Shown piece after piece: positions 38,434 through 49,752 of a stretch of 64,000 nucleotides of DNA. Source of the DNA: Dioscorea cayenensis subsp. rotundata. Lineage: Eukaryota > Streptophyta > Magnoliopsida > Dioscoreales > Dioscoreaceae. The stretch covers positions 1,178,001-1,242,000 of the forward strand of contig NC_052489.1 in NCBI RefSeq assembly GCF_009730915.1. Reading direction: 5' to 3'. The translations under genes were made by a program, and so were the position numbers. The notes under the pieces are model-generated. The model was not told the origin of the DNA. It saw only the letters and a list, made by a program, of their open reading frames with translations, and made no database searches. Positions within the stretch are counted from its first letter, which is position 1. Each line of letters opens with the position of its first letter.

Positions 38434-40746
38434 ATGGCCGATACCACTGATGGGATAGATTTGAATGAGCTCGGGTTAAATGGAGAACGTGGTGGTCTAA
38501 CACAAGAGAATGATAGCCAACAACTTGAAAATGAATATGATTTGGTAACACAAGATGTTCAAGAATTGGCAATGAGTCCAAAGTCTCAAGATGGACAAGA
38601 ATTAGCAAAAAACCCATTTGTTGGTATGGAGTTTGAGGATGAGGAGGAAGCATTTCGATATTACTTGGATTATGCAAAGTCCAGAGGTTTTGGGGTAAGA
38701 AAGGGTCACGTGTATCGTTCATCTCGTTCTCAATTAATTACATGTCGACACTTTGTTTGTGATAAAGAAGGAGCCAAGTTGGTAGACAAAAGGCAACTGG
38801 GAAAAATTGTTCAAAGGCGTAGAGATACAAGGACAAATTGCCAAGCTCGGATGGTAGTGTCAAAAATGAAGAATGGGATATGGACAGTAAAGACCTTTGA
38901 AGATGTTCATAACCATCATTTACTAAGAACTCCCTCTAAGGTGATGAAGATGCGGTCTCACCGCCATATCAGTGTGACGTGTAGAAGTTTAATGGAGACA
39001 TTGCATAAGAGTAGAGTGGGACCAAGCCAAATGTCTCGAATATTGAATGAAACACTTTCAAATACAGGGTCTGCATCTATTACCCCGAACGATTGTTCAA
39101 ATCATTTGAGGGGAGTTCGAAGCAACAATATTGGGCAAGAATGCATGGCTATTGTTAAGTTTTTCAAGGAGAAAAAACTCAATGATGATTTTTTCTTTTT
39201 TGATATGGAGCTTGATGAGTTTGGTCAAACTAGATGTGTCTTTTGGGCAGATGGAAGATCTAGAGTTGCATATTCAGAATTTGGAGATGTCGTCATTTTT
39301 GATACTACTTATCAAACAAATAGATTTTGTTTCCCCTTTGCTCCTTTTGTTGGAGTCAACCATCATAAGCAGTCCATTTTATTTGGTTGTGCTCTCATGG
39401 CAGATGAAAAAGAAGAAAGTTTTTTATGGATATTTCAAACATGGCTGAAATGCATGCTAGGGAAACATCCACAAACAATTATTACAGATCAAGATTTGGC
39501 TATGGGGAATGCTATTGCACATGTTTTTCCAAATTCTGGTCATCGGCTTTGCTCTTTGCACATTGGGAGAAATTCAATGAAGTATTTAACAGATTTGAAG
39601 AGCAAAGATGGCTTTATGAGGGATTACACTAACTGGTTGCATCTTAGTGAATCGATTGAAGCATTCGAGGATAGATGGGGTGAACTTAAGGCAACATACA
39701 ACATTGATGATAAACATTGGTTGAGTAGGATGTATGAAATTCGGAGCAAATGGGTTTCTCTATATTGGCAAGATACATTCACAGCAGGAATGACCACTAC
39801 ACAACGTAGTGAAAGTATCAACTCATTTTTTGATGGCTTTGTTAATGCACAAACCCCACTGGATGAGTTTGTTATGCAGTATGATAAGGCTTTGTTAGCT
39901 CGAAGAAATGTTGAAGAAAGTGAAGACTTCAAGACTTTGAATTCTATAGCTAACTTTTATACGGGTCATCCAATTGAGAGACATGCAGGAGAAGCATATA
40001 CAAGAGCTGTGTTTGATACTTTCCAGGCAGAATTGCGAGAAAGTGATAGCATGCTTGCTGAACGGATTCGAGATGGGTCCGATAATGCTAAATATGCAAT
40101 TTGCAATCATGTTGTCGTATTTGGAAAAAACTGTACTGAAGATGGGGAACCCTACGCAACGTGCTCGTGTAAGAAGTTTGAGAGAGAGGGTGTGTTGTGT
40201 TGCCACATATTGAAAATATTTAAAAAAAAGGAGGTGCCGAAGATTCCCAAAAAATATATTCTACGTCGTTGGAGTATGGATGCAAGGTATCAGTCAAGTG
40301 TTATGATGGTTGAGACCCACAACAATGCCTTTACACCATTGATGAAGTGGAGTGCACAAAATATGTGTTTCCGTATTGCACAGAGTATATCATCTCTAGA
40401 CATGTATGAGAAAATTATGCCTAAGCTAAATGACATATTTGAAATGGTTACTGAAAAGTCAAATGCACCAGAGCATTCATTAAGCAACAAGCAAAATGAG
40501 GAAAATCAAGAGGTTATTGGTTCATGTTCTTTGCCTACCTTCTCATGTGATAATGATGTTTATGGGTCACACGTTAGTATTCTTGATCCAAAACCTGTCA
40601 AGAGCAAAGGGCGGCCAAGAGTAAATACAAGGATTAAATCCGGAATCGACCTTCAATTATCAGCCAAGAGGAAAAGGACTTGTAGTAGATGTGGGGAAAA
40701 GGGTCATTACATGACCACATGCACATCTGAAAAGGGTTATTTGTGA
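38434..40746 (+). CDS. FAR1-related MULE transposase, intact
   Basis: A single 770-codon frame encodes a Mutator-superfamily transposase of the type from which FHY3/FAR1 regulators were domesticated. Residues about 60-165 form the FAR1 DNA-binding zinc-binding region (EDEEEAFRYYLDYAKSRGFG ... CRHFVCDKEG ... TNCQARMVV ... FEDVHNHHL). The MULE catalytic domain follows: D290 in VVIFDTTYQTN, D352/D354 in ITDQDLAMG, and E460 in TTQRSESINSFF are good DDE candidates. A SWIM zinc finger lies at about 578-591 (CSCKKFEREGVLCCH). The C-terminus has a CX2CX4HX4C zinc knuckle (C750, C753, H758, C763). There are no internal stops or frameshifts. Its position between long inverted repeats argues for a mobile transposase and against a domesticated host FAR1 gene. 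Confidence 0.93.
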   Translation: MADTTDGIDLNELGLNGERGGLTQENDSQQLENEYDLVTQDVQELAMSPKSQDGQELAKNPFVGMEFEDEEEAFRYYLDYAKSRGFGVRKGHVYRSSRSQLITCRHFVCDKEGAKLVDKRQLGKIVQRRRDTRTNCQARMVVSKMKNGIWTVKTFEDVHNHHLLRTPSKVMKMRSHRHISVTCRSLMETLHKSRVGPSQMSRILNETLSNTGSASITPNDCSNHLRGVRSNNIGQECMAIVKFFKEKKLNDDFFFFDMELDEFGQTRCVFWADGRSRVAYSEFGDVVIFDTTYQTNRFCFPFAPFVGVNHHKQSILFGCALMADEKEESFLWIFQTWLKCMLGKHPQTIITDQDLAMGNAIAHVFPNSGHRLCSLHIGRNSMKYLTDLKSKDGFMRDYTNWLHLSESIEAFEDRWGELKATYNIDDKHWLSRMYEIRSKWVSLYWQDTFTAGMTTTQRSESINSFFDGFVNAQTPLDEFVMQYDKALLARRNVEESEDFKTLNSIANFYTGHPIERHAGEAYTRAVFDTFQAELRESDSMLAERIRDGSDNAKYAICNHVVVFGKNCTEDGEPYATCSCKKFEREGVLCCHILKIFKKKEVPKIPKKYILRRWSMDARYQSSVMMVETHNNAFTPLMKWSAQNMCFRIAQSISSLDMYEKIMPKLNDIFEMVTEKSNAPEHSLSNKQNEENQEVIGSCSLPTFSCDNDVYGSHVSILDPKPVKSKGRPRVNTRIKSGIDLQLSAKRKRTCSRCGEKGHYMTTCTSEKGYL

Positions 40747-41777
40747 ACGCATGGTTATTTGTTATGGTGTTTTTAGTTTACTTCTATTAATGGATGTTGA
40801 ATTTGTACCCTTTTAATATGAAAATTTTCTTTTGTGTTTGGATCTATATATTTATCTGCGTCTTTAATTGATGTGCATTAGGAGATTTATTTGCTCTATT
40901 GAATTTATTTTTCATTCTATCTTATGGATTTTCATATGCATTGTATACTGATTCTCATTTGTCATATAGAGTAGCAGATTGGTTGCTTGAATTGGCCTCA
41001 CAATGTTTGTAACAACTTCTATACTGATGAAGCATTGTCTCTTTTTTCCGGTTTCTGTGTACAAATTTCTTGCTAAGCATATCTCTTTTGTGCTCTTTAG
41101 GTACTGTTATGGGCTCGGGGTCAGCTTCGGTGCTGCTGCGGTAAGTTATTCTTTTCTTCAACATTCTTTCTTATTTTCACTTCATTCAATAGTTCACATT
41201 TTGATGGTTTTACTCATCTAAGCAAAACTTTGCTCAGTTCTATTTGTTTTACCCTGCTGGTGATTTCTCAAAATTTTTATGTTCTAGTTACAAGCATTCC
41301 AATTTTTCAATCTTTTGTCATCAGACATAAAACTAAGTTATGTTGACACCCAATTAGTTTATCTTGGTATTCCTAATGTGATATACATTAAAAATAATTA
41401 AGTTTGAGCATCATGTTCTTCTCTCAAATGTTTCTCATGTAAATCTATTGACATTTAAATTTTGTCTTCACTGTCAATGGCATGCTTGTTTTAAAAGCTC
41501 TTCAGTTCAAACTCTGTTTGGATAAATGTTAGTCCAACTTTGGTCAAAGTTGATTTGTAAGTTTCTTCTTTTTGACTCTTTTATCTTTGAGAATGTTTAC
41601 TGAACCCCATGCCCAATGATATGTTTCTTTTAATTCTTAATTGGTTTTAAATATTAGGCTTCTGAACAAATTTTCAGTCAGTGTTGCAATGGAGGTTGTT
41701 CACTGATTTTTTTTTTTTTGCTGTGATTGGCTCTGTTTTAATTTGGATTGATTATTTTTGGACTTAATTGTTTGCAG

Positions 41778-41826
41778 GCTTGCAATGGATTCAGCTTAAT
41801 CTGTGTTCCCCTCTATGACACACTAG
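41778..41826 (+). pseudogene. Captured exon resembling long-chain acyl-CoA synthetase
   Basis: Bounded by TTTGCAG on the left and GTAAAC on the right, this 49-base segment reads ACNGFSLICVPLYDTLG. The ACN...CVPLYDTLG pattern is typical of plant long-chain acyl-CoA synthetases near a conserved exon end. The upstream splice-like block (about 41101-41141) does not match the same protein. It lies inside the MULE in the same orientation as the transposase. Short, so similarity could be coincidental. Confidence 0.5.
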
Positions 41827-42529
41827 GTAAACCATTTAAAGTCTCGGTGTTTTGTTTTAGTTAAAGTGGGAATATTTTTCTGAAAAGCTAGATAAATTGT
41901 TTGCCATTGTTTTTAATTATTATAACAGGATCAGAAGCTGTTGATTACAATATATAGATTGTTCAAATCGCTTTTGTTAAATCAAGAATGTAACATCTAA
42001 TTTCACTAAACAGGTAAATGGCTAGGACAGAAGCTGGCGAAGGCCACCTGGGTTGGCTGCAAAACTAATTGATTTCAAAGCTGCAAATGGTGATGGCTGA
42101 TGAATTATATTGATTTTTGAAAAGTAGCCAAAGTTTCGTATTTTTATAGCAACCGTGTACTTTCATGACTATTAATCATAGAAAACCAACAACAAATTCT
42201 TCCTTTTACTCAGGATTCTGGCATCTTATTTTTCAATAATCCTTTTGATTATGCAAGATCAATCAATACAGATCATTAAGATTTTGATAGCATCTGAAAC
42301 TTTCATCTAGTTTTTTTATTTGTTAATAAACAGTTAACTATCCCTACTAAATAATCTAACAAGCAGAACATCATGCTTGTTGGCATTCCCTGTGGATTTC
42401 GACAACAGAAACTATGATATATGATACACAGATTATGTTATCATCATATAAACAAATTACGTGCGAACGCTTCCATGTAAACCAATGCGTAACCTGTTAA
42501 TATACACAGGTTGTTGTTCTTGGGAATAT

Positions 42530-42811
42530 TTTTCGCTTGTTTGCTTCTGCCTTATCCCCCCTGAAGGTGATCAAGATAATGGCTACAAACTAAACTACAA
42601 CTTGCTCGATGCTGTCAATGCAAGCGGGACAATCTTCATATCACACACTATCTCGTGTTCTCTGCATTCTTAAACATCCGAATTCAATCATATCCGTTAT
42701 GAGAAAAAGCAATGTAAATGCTCGATCATTGCTACTAATAAACATGTTCTATCGGACAAATTCATTCTTCGGTTTGTCGTTGGAGCACCGTTGATCGAAG
42801 AATCACATGTC
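42530..42811 (+). pseudogene. Captured aromatic L-amino acid decarboxylase C-terminal fragment
   Basis: Segment 42530-42649 reads FSLVCFCLIPPEGD, then KLNYNLLDAVNASGTIFISHT; segment 42746-42811 reads VLSDKFILRFVVGAPLIEES, then HV. Together they match the conserved C-terminus of plant tyrosine/tryptophan decarboxylases (family pattern FALVCFRL ... LLDAVNSSGKIFISHTVLSG ... LRFAVGAPLTEERHV). About 96 non-matching bases separate them, without a clear GT donor, so either a degraded intron or an insertion. No PLP-binding lysine region is present: this is a fragment, not a gene. It lies between the transposase and the right inverted repeat. Confidence 0.8.
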
Positions 42812-43220
42812 AAAGCAAAGATGGAAGGTTTTTGTAGGACCGAGCCACCATTCTCTTAACCGATCATGTATGTTTTTACGTAAATCTTTCCAAAGATTCT
42901 TTTCACTAATCAAGGCGGTATCGACATTCATCATTTTATTACTTATTCATGCGTAGTCTCGCTGTGAAACATAAATGAAATTGTCTCTGAAGTTTGAGTT
43001 GGATTCACTCGCAAAACCAAGTGGAAAAACTTCCATTCAGAGAAGAAAAATAAAATTACCCAATAAGTTTTTGTATTTTATTTCATTCAGGCAACTGCAA
43101 TCATGTCTTGATTCACAACATCTCATTAATTTATGGCAAAAATGTCGTGATTTTTAATAGCAAAAACCATCTTCACTGCCTCCTTCTTTATCTATATAAC
43201 TTCCTGAAAACATGTTAGCA

Positions 43221-44043
43221 CAAAAAATTAAACTCTCATACACACTAATCAGCCACTTTTCACAATTTCAACAAACCAAAAATTCTAAGATCGGTAAGAA
43301 ATCATAGATACATATCTAAATAAAGGAAAAAGAAAAAATTAAATTTTAAATCTTTCGGTGAAATTTTGGAACCCTAGAAATTAATGGACTAAATCAAACT
43401 CGGAAATCTAGGACAATCGATGAAACTTAAATTTAAAACACCGAATCAAATATTCAAATGATCTCAAAATTAACATAATTTCTCCCAAATCAGTGCTTCG
43501 AGAAAGAAGAACAACAAACTGAAATCGGTTGATCTATAGAGAGATGGATCTAAACCTTGACACCGGAGAAGGCGTTGGCGTTGATGGAGACGACGGGGAG
43601 GCAGCGTTGGTGGAGAAGACGAGAGGCGGTGGTGGAGACAATGGGAGGCGTCGTTGATGGGTGGGTGCTGGTGGAGGCGCTGGTGGAGATGATGGTAGGC
43701 GCTCGCTGATGGGTGGGCGCTCGTGGAGGAGATGGAGACGACGGGGAGGCAGTGTCGGTGGAGAAGACGGCCGACGGTGGTGGAGACGATGGAGGCGTCG
43801 TTGATGGGTGGGCGCCGTGGAGGAAATGGATCGGGCCCTCGTAGGGCGCTGGTGGAGGAGAGGAGACGACGATGAGGCAAAGTGTCGTTGATGGGTGAGC
43901 TCGGTGGAGGAAATGGATCGATCCCCTAGGGAATGTGTTATTGTAATGGGTTTTTCTGGGAACCGTTGGATCATTTGATCCAACGGTCCCTAGGGACATC
44001 CCCAGATATGGATTCTGGGGACGTCCCTAGGAGATGTAACCCC
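43221..44043 (-). repeat. Right terminal inverted repeat of MULE
   Basis: Reverse complement of the left repeat, about 823 bp, including the same tip palindromes and minisatellite-like zone. The innermost 330 bp match almost perfectly; differences concentrate in the repeat zone and in poly-A/T length. Confidence 0.9.
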
Positions 44044-44052
44044 TATATATAT

Positions 44053-46009
44053 ATATATAACAATAATAGATTTTTCTAATTCTTTTGTAAAATATTATTA
44101 CTGGTAATGTGAGCTGAAATAAAACATTAATTTCCCAACATAAGCGAAATTCTTTACTCATCTTATAATTAAACCTTCATTATTTTAGAATTCAGACAAA
44201 ATTCTTCATTAATCATTACAACTTTTAGGTTTTCAAATTTGATTTATATGCTATAATCTCAATTTGATATAACAATAAAATGCGACAACGAAGTCTTTGC
44301 TTTTTGAAAAAACTTAATTTTTGAAAAAACTTAATTTTAAAAAATATTGAGTACAAATATATTTTTTAATATGTAGAATATTCTTTTATTTTTAAAATAT
44401 ATCTAAAAGAAATTTGTTTTTTTTTTAATTTTTTTACAAAGAGACCATTACGATTCGTGTGAGCTCTTTTACAACCAGCAATTTTGTGCAGAATAGATAA
44501 TGATAAAACCGAAACAAATTCATTTGCATTGGAAGAAAAAGTAAAATGATAATTTTATAAAAAGTAAATAAAGAGATTCTATAAGTTGAAAGAATATTTT
44601 GAATAAGCTGAAACTTAAATGGGACATTAGATAATTTTTCTATAAAGAAAATAGGAAAATATTACTGTTATCAAAACTCTAAAAACAGTAATTAACAACA
44701 TCTCTAAATGGTATCAAATTAAATGTTTAAACTTTGCACAATTGATAAAACACTAAAAAAATAAAATGTAACAGTAACACAATTACTGTTTTGAATGGAA
44801 GTAGGAGCACTAAAACATTAAAATAAATAAATAAATAAATCCAAATTCATGGTGATTGATCCATTGTAGTTCATTGAATTACCTTCACAAAAAAAAAGTA
44901 ACAATAAAATAAAAAAAAGGCACTTTTGGTATTTTGATGAACATAAAGAAAAAAGAAGATAAAGATGTTTTTAAGTGATGGCAAATTGGAAATGGCAACA
45001 CTGTCTGTTGGAATGTCAACTGAGCATCATGCTTTCTTGGATTAGAACCTTATAAAGTAATATTAGAGGTGGCCATGAAAGAGATGGATGGAATCTCAAG
45101 AGTGGAAATTTTAAAGAAAAAAAAAATCCATGCATATCCATTTACATATATATATATATATATATAAATCATGTTTATTTATATATCTTTGAAAAACCTT
45201 GTGTTTTTTCCTTTTGTTTTCAGTTGTTGTTAAATTAAAAGAATATAAATAAATAACAGTTATATAAGTATGATTTTAATAGCAGTATGGCAGGAAAAAA
45301 AACCTACAAAATAGTAAAATAAGTTTTCATATATCTTATATATACTTGATTAGAATTTGCTTCTAAACATACTAGAGTTTTGGGTTTATGGTTAATTCAA
45401 GTTTATATAATTAAGTATTAAGTTTAACATGGAGTACTTGACAACCAATTTGACCCATACCTTTAAATAACTTTATTTTTCTAAAATGTTTTATTAATTA
45501 ACATTAAAAAATTATTAATAATAAGTATCCATCACTAACGAAAAGAAAATATATAAAAATATATATTAATTTATTTATTTTTATAAAAGCAATAAATATT
45601 GTTAGTCAAGGGACTCGAGAAAAAATTCTCCTTCCACAAATCTTTTAAAGGAATTATGTACATTACAATTTGAGAAACTCAAACTCGAGACTCCTAAATT
45701 GCCCCGGCTTTACAATATATTATTTTTTTTAAAAAAAATTAGGTATGCTAGAGTCTTTTATAATTTTAATTTTTTTTTTAAAACAGTGTTATATATTTAT
45801 AAAAAAGGAAAATGCTTAAATGCCAAATTGAGACATAAATAGTGAGACATGAGAGAAGCATTATGTGATGAACATGAAGGTCCACAAAGTGGGGACCAAA
45901 CATGACAACATTGACAAGATAAAGAGATAATTAACTAAGAACTCAAATCCATCCACCACTTGCTTCCTTCCTCTTTTCATCTCCCTTCTCATCTCCCTGT
46001 CTTTCATTC
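44053..46009. other. AT-rich intergenic region upstream of zinc finger gene
   Basis: No gene recognised. It holds a (TA)n run at about 45146-45167 and short A/T homopolymers. The last few hundred bases should be the promoter and leader of the zinc finger gene. Confidence 0.5.
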
Positions 46010-46669
46010 ATGAATAACCCTAACCTTCTTCATCTTCTTCCTCCTTCCATGGATCATCAACAACTCAAAGAAGAAGACCAAGAAGAGAAGTCATCATCAC
46101 TATCATCATCCAAGAATCAAAGTGAAGAAGATGAATCATGGTTAGACTTGTGCCTTGGAAAAAGTAGTACTGATAGTAGTACAAGTAGTATGACTAATAT
46201 TATAAGTTCTTCTCCAAAGTCAAGTGGAAAACACAAGGTGTTCACATGCAACTTTTGCATGAGAACTTTCTTTAGCTCTCAAGCACTTGGAGGACATCAA
46301 AATGCTCACAAGAGAGAGAGAAGTGAAGCAAGAAGGTTCCATCAAGCTCAGAGATTTATCGAAAGCTCTTCGATCATGCCGTCTTTTCGGTCTCTTGGAG
46401 TTCAAGCTCACTCTATGATTTCCAAGGTTCATGGTGATCATAGAAGAGGAGATATGGTTGCAAGGTTTGATAAGATCATCATGAGTGGAGTTCATCATCC
46501 AAATAATAACAACACTTGTTTTGCTTTCGGTGATTTAGATTGTTTCAGTCATGACTTGAGATGGCAAAGGAGTTACAAGATTACTACTGGTTTTGATCAT
46601 CAGCATGATCATGAGTTGCAGAAATCATCAAGATTCAATATCAATATTGATCTTGATCTAAGACTTTGA
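46010..46669 (+). CDS. Single C2H2 (QALGGH) zinc finger protein with EAR-like motifs
   Basis: A plant EPF-type transcription factor of 219 residues, intronless as usual for the group. The finger is C80-C83-H96-H100 in FTCNFCMRTFFSSQALGGHQ, with the plant hallmark QALGGH at 91-96 followed by basic NAHKRERSEARRF. An LDLCLG motif at about 45-50 and the C-terminal DLDLRL (214-219) fit EAR-type repression motifs, so it probably represses transcription by recruiting TOPLESS-type corepressors. Ser-rich and Glu-rich stretches flank the finger. It resembles Arabidopsis ZFP1-ZFP7 proteins; no specific orthologue can be named. The ATG at 46010 is the first in frame; a second Met lies at codon 14. Confidence 0.92.
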   Translation: MNNPNLLHLLPPSMDHQQLKEEDQEEKSSSLSSSKNQSEEDESWLDLCLGKSSTDSSTSSMTNIISSSPKSSGKHKVFTCNFCMRTFFSSQALGGHQNAHKRERSEARRFHQAQRFIESSSIMPSFRSLGVQAHSMISKVHGDHRRGDMVARFDKIIMSGVHHPNNNNTCFAFGDLDCFSHDLRWQRSYKITTGFDHQHDHELQKSSRFNINIDLDLRL

Positions 46670-47805
46670 TTATTGTTTACTATTAATTATTGCTATTATT
46701 ATGTAATGAAGAAAAAGGTTTGTTAGTTGTTGTTGATTAGTGAGTTGAGTTGCAGTGTGATTGTGATCAATTGTATCAATTATGTTCAGAAATGAGAAAA
46801 AATTATTCAGTACTTTTTGTTCTTTTTAGAAATCATGTCATCTAGAAATTAAATTATAATATATTATTAATTGGAAAAGTTAATGATTGAGCTAAAACAA
46901 TAGAAAACTTTTGTAGTTTCTTTCATAGTCATATAATTCTTCTCTCTTTGCATATGAAGATACAAATTATTACTATTTTAATTATGTAAGTGTATATTTT
47001 ATAAGATCAATTTGTTACTATTAATTGCACTATATTGAAAATCATAAACACAAGAAATGGCTGGGCTAAGCTAAGATCAAGCCCATCCTAAATATAAACA
47101 TTATGTTAAATTCTCCGGTTGGGCCCTACTTGTGCTCTATGGCCCATAAAATTCGAAACCGAAGAACATGTATTTAGGGCCGTGTGGATTTTTTATTTTT
47201 TATTTTTCTTTTATTTGGGTCTTGATCCACTAGTTTTTTAGAAGACACGGGTTCTAATTACCAATCAAGGGTGAGCGTTATAATAGACTAAATCTCTCAT
47301 AGAAAGTATTTTTGTTTTTTACATACTTAAAGATTCAAATTTGAAACTAAATATTTAAATAATTTAGAGCTCTATCAGTTAGATCATCCCCAATTTTTTT
47401 TAATCGATAAATATTTAACTTACAAATAAATATTTTTAAGTCTAAAATTTCTTCTTATTTATATAAGGGGTTTTCTAACGGAGATAGGTATAAGATCAAC
47501 CATTTATTCCCCAATTGATTATTCTCATCCTTGTCTCAATGTTATATTATATAAATTATAAATATGTACAATTAAAAGTATACTAATTAATTAATATTTA
47601 TAAATATTATAATTATTTCACTTAAGATAATTGTAAGGTTGAGACGTTGGATAAGATGCCTTACCCCATTAGGTTTAGAAATAAGTTTGTGCGTGTATGC
47701 CATAAAATATAGATAATTCTGATAAATCAATTTCAGGGTTGAATTTACCATGTTGTTTATCATGTTATAAATTAATATATTTTAACAAAAACATTAATTA
47801 TATAT

Positions 47806-47812
<7 letters not shown>

Positions 47813-47851
<39 letters not shown>
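47813..47851. repeat. (TA)n microsatellite
   Basis: Perfect TA run of about 38 bases followed by GAGGACCACTGGACCAGTC. Another TA tract of this size, at 37319-37364, received the MULE. Confidence 0.9.
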
Positions 47852-47854
<3 letters not shown>

Positions 47855-48379
47855 GACCACTGGACCAGTCTATCAAAGATTTCCATAGATAAAAATTCTA
47901 CAAATGGCCATATATCAACTATTGGATTAGAAATTTAGAATCCAATGATTACACATCATCCATTAGTGTGAACAATATAATAAACATTAATTATCAACAG
48001 TAGATGTAACATTATGTTTTAACAGTTTAATGAACAATATTAAGTGATATGTATAATAAAAAAATAGAATGAACAGGGACTGCAACACAATCATTCGGTT
48101 ATTGTCTGAACAGTAACCTGTTAATTACAATGATCATATGATGTAATTAACAATCATGGAACCTGATTTGCACCTCCGCGGGCAAAATTTTTTTAAAACC
48201 AAACAATCAACATATTCTTAGCTACTCTCTAAGAATAAGTACAACCCTCAGCATTGTTCTTTGTTATTGTTGCATGTGCTCTCTTTTCATCTTTTGTCTC
48301 AGTCTCTGTCTTTTATTTTCTCTCTCTTATTTTCTATTTTTTTACCGATGTTTACAAATATTCACAGAGAACTTATTGC

Positions 48380-48415
<36 letters not shown>

Positions 48416-48440
48416 CCACTCAAAATGTTATTATGCATGT

Positions 48441-48852
48441 AGAGCTGATCACGGTCTCGGTTCGAACCGTGAACCAAAACCGAACCGCCACTGATTAGTA
48501 ACCGAACTGTAGTCAGATAAGTGCTCGGTTTCCCAAACCGGAACCTTAACCCGAATCTTTAAGGTTCCGTTAAGTGTCTTATGCAAAGTCGAAAACCTGA
48601 ACTCGACCGACCGAACCGAACCACGGCTCCGGGTTCTATTTTTATTTTTTTAAATAAAATATATATATAATATAATTTTTTTATATTTTTAATTAATTTG
48701 GATTAAATTATTTAGAATCGAACCGAACCGAACCATATCGGAACCGAATCGAGAACCGAACTTATGACTATGGTTCGTTCCTGGTTCTATATTATAAAAA
48801 CCGAACCTAGGTTTTGAAACCGAACCCGAACCGAACCGAACCGTGGTCAGGT
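48441..48852. mobile_element. Non-autonomous hAT-like element rich in CCGAACCG repeats
   Basis: The left end reads AGAGCTGATCACGGT and the right end, reverse complemented, ACCTGACCACGGT. TGCATGT flanks both sides (48434-48440, 48853-48859; 7 of 8 bases if the next base is counted). Both halves are built of GGTTCGG / CCGAACC repeats, giving a foldback-like element of about 410 bp with an AT-rich centre. No coding capacity. Confidence 0.7.
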
Positions 48853-49486
48853 TGCATGTGATTTTCATTGGCAACACACAGAGAGGAAAAGGCTTGAATG
48901 TGATTTTCATTAGCAACACACAGGAAAGTGCTTGGAAAGCTCATGAACATGATCTTTCCACAAGAATATATTCATATTCAATAACTTCATCATATTTCTT
49001 TGAACTTAACTCTTCGCAATAAGACATTTACTTTTTATGGGCACTCTTTCTAGGAACCCAAGTTTTAATGGAATCTAACTCTTTTCCATGCCTACTCCCT
49101 GAACTTTTGATAGATGGGAGCTTTTTCTTTGCAAAGATAATTGTTAAAGTATATATAGTGTCAAAAAATATATATTAATCAAATTATATATATGCACACA
49201 CAAAATAAAGCAACTCATGCACATTGGAAACATACACATTTACCAAATTAATATATCAACACATCGTATTCTCACTTGATAAGAGTTGAGCTTCAAACCT
49301 GCGTCCTCAACAAAGATATATATTGTTTTATAAGTGCTTATTCATTTGTATAATTATATTATTAATTCTACTAATCAATTTTTTATAATTAAATTAAAAA
49401 AAGAATGTGCTTATATATACATATTATATATAAGTATGATTGATCGTCATACATACTATATGTGATGGAAATATATTGCACTTATA

Positions 49487-49684
49487 GTGTGTTTGGATTA
49501 GGGTAATCATTACTAAGGAATGGGAATAGACACAAATTTTGAGGTTAACACTCATTTAGATATACAAAGGAATGAGAATGGAATTCTAAGTGGAGGGAAT
49601 TGAAGGATAATTTCCATTACCCTAAATTTGAAAATAATGGAGAGGAATGGAAGGGATTTGACATATCTACCATTTTCCCAATTT

Positions 49685-49752
<68 letters not shown>

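Larger units (their letters stand above)
40747..43220. other. MULE interior between transposase and right inverted repeat
   Basis: About 2.5 kb inside the element. It holds the transposase 3' UTR and the captured-gene-like segments. Several splice-like borders in the plus direction (GTAAGT at 41142, GCAG at 41777, GT at 41827, CAG before about 42014) suggest a spliced transcript. No second complete transposon gene seen. Confidence 0.5.
37365..44043 (+). mobile_element. Mutator-like transposon (MULE) with ~820 bp terminal inverted repeats
   Basis: Element of 6,679 bp beginning GGGGTTACATCTCCTAGGGA and ending with the exact reverse complement of that sequence. The inverted repeats cover about 37365-38185 and 43221-44043 and differ by only small indels and scattered substitutions. 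Inside are an intact FAR1/MULE transposase (38434-40746) and host-gene-like fragments (41778-41826, 42530-42811). It sits in a TA microsatellite; TATATATAT flanks both sides (37356-37364 and 44044-44052), consistent with the 9-bp duplication of MULEs, though the repeat makes this ambiguous. The high repeat identity and intact transposase suggest a young, possibly autonomous copy. TA-flanked MULEs have been reported in maize. Confidence 0.9.

Noticed and set aside
38434-40746. Domesticated host FHY3/FAR1 transcription factor
   Set aside because: The frame sits between matched TIRs with flanking TA target sequence, so a mobile transposase is the simpler reading.
37365-44043. LTR retrotransposon, because of two ~820 bp terminal repeats
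   Set aside because: The repeats are inverted, not direct, and the internal gene is a FAR1/MULE transposase with no gag or pol.
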